Assembly (NCBI RefSeq): GCF_015712065.1
Contig: NZ_JACFYZ010000004.1
Coordinates: forward strand, 62,001 to 126,000
From: Ectopseudomonas chengduensis
Lineage (GTDB): Bacteria > Pseudomonadota > Gammaproteobacteria > Pseudomonadales > Pseudomonadaceae
DNA length: 64,000 nucleotides
Direction: 5' to 3'
Shown here: positions 61,115-64,000 of the stretch, piece by piece
How the letters are laid out: the number at the start of each line of letters is the position of its first letter
Position numbering within the stretch: the first letter of the stretch is position 1
Program-made: the position numbers and the translations under genes
Notes under the pieces: generated by a model
Databases searched by the model: none
What the model was told of the DNA's origin: nothing
Seen by the model: the letters and a program-made list of their open reading frames with translations, nothing else

Positions 61115-61876
61115 ATGACCGAGAAACGCATCTGGCTGGGCCTTGCGGTATCGCTGCTGGCCACTCCGCTGGCATTTGCCGACACCGCGACGGATTGTTC
61201 CGTCGCCGAGTTCACCATGGGCCTGCGCTTTCAGCAGCAGTCGGCGGAAATCCAGGCCCTGCAGTTGCAGGCCTACAACATCGCCACGGAGAAGCTCGAC
61301 AAGGCCGTGGCGGCGGCGAAGGATCCATCGAAGCTGGCCATTGTCACCGACCTCGATGAAACCGTGATCGACAACAGCGCGCTGCTGGCGCGCGATCTGG
61401 CCAACTGTCACCAGTACGACGCCTGGGATACCTGGCTGCCCTGGGAGCGTGACGGCACCCCCGAACTGATCCCCGGTGCGAAGAAATTCCTCGAGCACGC
61501 CGACAAGCTCGGCGTGACCATTCGCTACATCTCCGACCGCGCCGACGAGCAGAAGAAGTACACCCTGGCCACCCTGAACAAGCTGGGCCTGCCGCAGGTA
61601 TCGGAGGAGAGCGTGCTGCTGCTCGGACCGCCCAAGGTCGAGCGCCGCGCCATCGTCAGCGCCGATCATCAGATCATCATGCTGCTGGGTGACACGCTGC
61701 ATGATTTCGACGCGCGTTTTCGCAAGACACCGCTCGACGCACAGCGCAATACCGTTGCCGAAGAGTCCGGCAAGTGGGGCGTCGAGTGGATCGTGTTCCC
61801 CAATGCCGGCTACGGCACCTGGTCCAAGGCGCCGCTTAAAGGCTGGGAGGCCGAGCCGGTAGTCGAGCCCTGGTAA
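61115..61876 (+). CDS. HAD-type acid phosphatase (lipoprotein e(P4) family) without lipobox
   Basis: 253 residues. Signal peptide MTEKRIWLGLAVSLLATPLAFA with no lipobox Cys, so soluble periplasmic. DDDD motif in VTDLDETVIDNS and LLGDTLHDFDARF; ISDRADEQKK is the middle motif. Releases phosphate from nucleotides such as NMN or AMP in the family. Own transcription unit with a terminator. Confidence 0.9.
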   Translation: MTEKRIWLGLAVSLLATPLAFADTATDCSVAEFTMGLRFQQQSAEIQALQLQAYNIATEKLDKAVAAAKDPSKLAIVTDLDETVIDNSALLARDLANCHQYDAWDTWLPWERDGTPELIPGAKKFLEHADKLGVTIRYISDRADEQKKYTLATLNKLGLPQVSEESVLLLGPPKVERRAIVSADHQIIMLLGDTLHDFDARFRKTPLDAQRNTVAEESGKWGVEWIVFPNAGYGTWSKAPLKGWEAEPVVEPW

Positions 61877-61946
61877 GGCGGCGCTGATCTCCGTCGGTCG
61901 CTCTGCGCGAGCCAGGCGCCGTCATGGCGCTGGAAAAAATGTTGTC

Positions 61947-61973
61947 GAGCCGGTCTAATGCCGGCTCTTTTTT
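61947..61973 (+). terminator. Terminator of acid phosphatase gene
   Basis: GAGCCGG-TCTAATG-CCGGCTC followed by six T. Confidence 0.9.
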
Positions 61974-61992
61974 CTTCAGCTGTCCGAATGCA

Positions 61993-62676
61993 ATGACCAC
62001 TCTCCTGGCCCTCGATACCGCTACCGAAGCCTGCTCCGTCGCACTGCTGCATGATGGTCGCGTGCTCAGTCACTACGAAGTCGCCCCGCGCATGCACGCG
62101 CAGCGCCTGTTGCCGATGATTCAGCAACTGCTGGGTGAGGCGGGTATCGCCGCATCGGCGCTGGATGCCATTGCTTTCGGCCGTGGCCCTGGTGCGTTCA
62201 CCGGTGTGCGCATCGCCATCGGCGTGGTGCAGGGCCTGGCCTTTGCCCTGGATCGTCCAGTGCTGCCGGTTTCCAATCTGGCCGTGTTGGCCCAGCGTGC
62301 GCTGCGTGAGCAGGGCGCGACTCAGGTCGCAGCCGCCATCGACGCGCGCATGGACGAAGTCTATTGGGGCTGCTACCGCGCCGAAGCCGGCGAGATGCGT
62401 CTGCTCGGTCAGGAGGCGGTGTTGCCGCCGGAGCATGCCGAGGCGCCGCGTGGCAGCGATGGTGAGTGGTTCGGCGCCGGTACCGGTTGGGGCACCTTCG
62501 CCGCACGTATCGCCCTCACACCTGTGAGCATGGATGGCAGCATGCTGCCGCACGCCGAAGACCTGCTGACTCTGGCCCGTTTTGCCTGGGCCCGTGGCGA
62601 GGCGTTGCCGGCCGATCAGGCGCAGCCGGTGTACCTGCGTGACCAGGTCGCCACGCCGAAAGCACCGCCGGCATGA
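61993..62676 (+). CDS. tsaB: tRNA t6A synthesis protein TsaB
   Basis: 227 residues. ASKHA-fold partner of TsaD in making N6-threonylcarbamoyl-A37. LLALDTATEACSVAL at the start, FGRGPGAFTGVRIAIGVVQG in the middle. ATG at 61993 directly after the previous terminator; a longer frame to 61924 contains it. Confidence 0.95.
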   Translation: MTTLLALDTATEACSVALLHDGRVLSHYEVAPRMHAQRLLPMIQQLLGEAGIAASALDAIAFGRGPGAFTGVRIAIGVVQGLAFALDRPVLPVSNLAVLAQRALREQGATQVAAAIDARMDEVYWGCYRAEAGEMRLLGQEAVLPPEHAEAPRGSDGEWFGAGTGWGTFAARIALTPVSMDGSMLPHAEDLLTLARFAWARGEALPADQAQPVYLRDQVATPKAPPA

Positions 62677-62789
62677 CAACTGGTCGGATGCTTGGCGTCA
62701 GGATTTCTTCGGCATTTGCCAAGGACGCAGCCCGCCGCTACATTGCCAGCACTGTCCCTTGTTCAGCCGAGCCCACCGAGCAGCCCTAG

Positions 62790-63134
62790 ATGCGGATCGA
62801 CGGTTACCTACCTTCCTACTCGCCAGATCGTGGCCCCCGTTCGGGGACTGCGGTCACGCCCTATCGCGAGGCGCAGCGGGAGGTCGAGGCTCAGCGTGAA
62901 CAGCCGGCTGCCCCAGCCAGCAGCCAGGGGTTGGAGCAGGCACCGCAGATTCGCCGCGTGCAGGCCAGCAGCAGTAACACCGATAGCCTGCCGACCCGCT
63001 CGCAGGACCTCGGTTATCAACAGCCTACGTTGAGCAACCGTGCCGCTCAGGCGTTGGCCAGCTACAGCACCACCGCCGCTTACGCCAGCGAGTACGATGC
63101 GCAGGAAGTGCTCGGCCTCGATCTCTACGCGTAA
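62790..63134 (+). CDS. Disordered small protein, unknown
   Basis: 114 residues, rich in Gln, Ser, Pro and Ala (EQPAAPASSQGLEQAPQ), no membrane segment; conserved-looking ends (MRIDGYLPSYSP, and YDAQEVLGLDLYA). In pseudomonads a protein of this kind lies beside tsaB. Start ATG 62790. Confidence 0.7.
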   Translation: MRIDGYLPSYSPDRGPRSGTAVTPYREAQREVEAQREQPAAPASSQGLEQAPQIRRVQASSSNTDSLPTRSQDLGYQQPTLSNRAAQALASYSTTAAYASEYDAQEVLGLDLYA

Positions 63135-63185
63135 CCCCGTTTCACGGCGTGGCTCACGCCTCAGCTTGGACCGTCGCATAGATCG

Positions 63186-64000
63186 ATGAGCGCTGCGCTT
63201 CCCTATTACCTTGGTTGTCCATCCTGGAGCGAAGCTGCCTGGCGCGCCACGCTGTATCCGCAGGATACCCGGCCAACCGAGTTTCTCAGCCGCTACACCG
63301 AGGTGTTCAACGCGGTGGAAGGCAACACCACGTTCTATGCCAGGCCCAGCGAGCAAACGGTGGCGCGCTGGGCGCAGGTCATGCCGGCGCATTTTCGTTT
63401 CTGCGCCAAGTTGCCGCGAGACATCAGTCATAGCGAGGATCTGTGCCAGCAACTGGATGAGGTCACGCAGTTTCGCCAGTTGCTGGTGCCGCTCGGCGAA
63501 CGGGTGGCGCCTTACTGGCTGCAGCTGCCGGCTAGCTTCGGACCGTCGCGGTTGGCGGAGCTGGCGGCGTTCATCGAGCAGTGGGGAGACTGGCCGCTGG
63601 CGATAGAGGTGCGCCACCCGGAATTCTTCGCCAAGGGCGATGCCGAGCGAATGCTCAATCGCCAGCTGCACGAGCGTGGTATCGAGCGCATCTGCCTGGA
63701 TTCGCGCGCGCTGTTCAGCTGCGACTCGCAGGAGCCCGCCGTGCTGCATGCGCAAGCCAAGAAGCCGCGCCTGCCGACTCGGCCTACCGCGTTCAGTCAG
63801 GGCCCGCAGTTGCGCTTCATCGGTCACCCCGAGTTGCTGGCTAACGACCCCTTCATGCTGCCCTGGCTGGACAAGGTCGCCGGCTGGATCGAGCAGGGGC
63901 TGCGTCCTTACGTTTTTGCCCATACCTCGGATAACCGCCTGGCACCGCAGCTGGCGCGGCGTTTTCATGAGCAGCTGATGCAGCGCCTGCCTGGCTTGCC
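63186..64000 (+). CDS. DUF72 family protein, 3' end outside window
   Basis: Frame runs to the right edge without a stop (271 codons). DUF72 (YecE-type TIM-barrel) signatures: YYLGCPSWSEAAWRATLYP near the N-terminus, VEGNTTFYARPS, and WPLAIEVRHPEFF. Function unknown, widespread. ATG 63186 is 51 bases after the previous stop, with no strong ribosome site. Confidence 0.87.
   Translation, partial: MSAALPYYLGCPSWSEAAWRATLYPQDTRPTEFLSRYTEVFNAVEGNTTFYARPSEQTVARWAQVMPAHFRFCAKLPRDISHSEDLCQQLDEVTQFRQLLVPLGERVAPYWLQLPASFGPSRLAELAAFIEQWGDWPLAIEVRHPEFFAKGDAERMLNRQLHERGIERICLDSRALFSCDSQEPAVLHAQAKKPRLPTRPTAFSQGPQLRFIGHPELLANDPFMLPWLDKVAGWIEQGLRPYVFAHTSDNRLAPQLARRFHEQLMQRLPGL

Overview
The window is about 63% GC, gene-dense bacterial chromosome. 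Gene content and order (multicopper oxidase-tadA, mltF/purL, ffh, rpsP-rimM-trmD-rplS, xerD/dsbC-hom-thrC, recJ, prfB-lysS, ppc, adk, tsaB) are those of a Pseudomonas core genome, possibly of the mendocina/oleovorans side of the genus; the species cannot be fixed from the sequence alone. I see no tRNA, rRNA, CRISPR array, insertion sequence or prophage. Both edges cut genes: a multicopper oxidase at the left and a DUF72 protein at the right.

Layout. 1-2.2 kb: multicopper oxidase end, tadA and a small exported protein. 2.2-7.7 kb: lytic transglycosylase mltF, divergent from purL. 7.7-10.2 kb: CDGSH protein, NIF3-like domain protein, L,D-transpeptidase, Nudix protein and a structured repeat. 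10.2-13.5 kb: CoA-type Nudix, gamma carbonic anhydrase, DUF1289, purT and an SGNH hydrolase, convergent with a CorC/YpjD pair. 15.7-19.2 kb: ffh and the rpsP-rimM-trmD-rplS operon. 19.3-25.5 kb: thioesterase, xerD, DUF2790, ohr, dsbC, hom and thrC.

26.0-37.9 kb is the least understood part: yjfI, pspA, a YqiJ-type OB-fold membrane protein, a long YqiK flotillin, a TerB-like mini-protein, a 1,745-residue MoxR-like ATPase, a rhomboid protease, a phospholipase-D-type protein and the wreck of a helicase/nuclease gene. It joins two modules that are separate in E. coli (yjfI-yjfJ and yqiJ-yqiK) to a giant ATPase and looks like a membrane-surveillance or membrane-repair system. Three copies of a CACAT half-site lie just before yjfI.

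38.0-47.5 kb: a sucrose-phosphorylase-like GH13_18 enzyme, YaeQ, recJ, a TerB/DUF533 protein, a SulP transporter, a GMC oxidoreductase and an autotransporter barrel almost without a passenger. 47.7-55.2 kb: prfB with its programmed +1 frameshift, lysS, a TetR regulator and a row of envelope or unknown-function genes (lipoprotein, QEGLA zincin-like protein, AIM24-like protein, alpha/beta-hydrolase lipoprotein, one-helix membrane protein). 55.2-64 kb: two DUF4398 lipoproteins behind an AlgU-like promoter, a small conserved gene, ppc, adk, an acid phosphatase, tsaB, a disordered small protein and the DUF72 gene.

Intergenic DNA carries at least four families of inverted repeats: GTAGCCCGGATG-type palindromes, CCCCTCTCCC-type hairpins, GTAGGGTGGGC-type hairpins, and one 180-bp structured element at 9971-10150 that may be a small non-autonomous mobile element.
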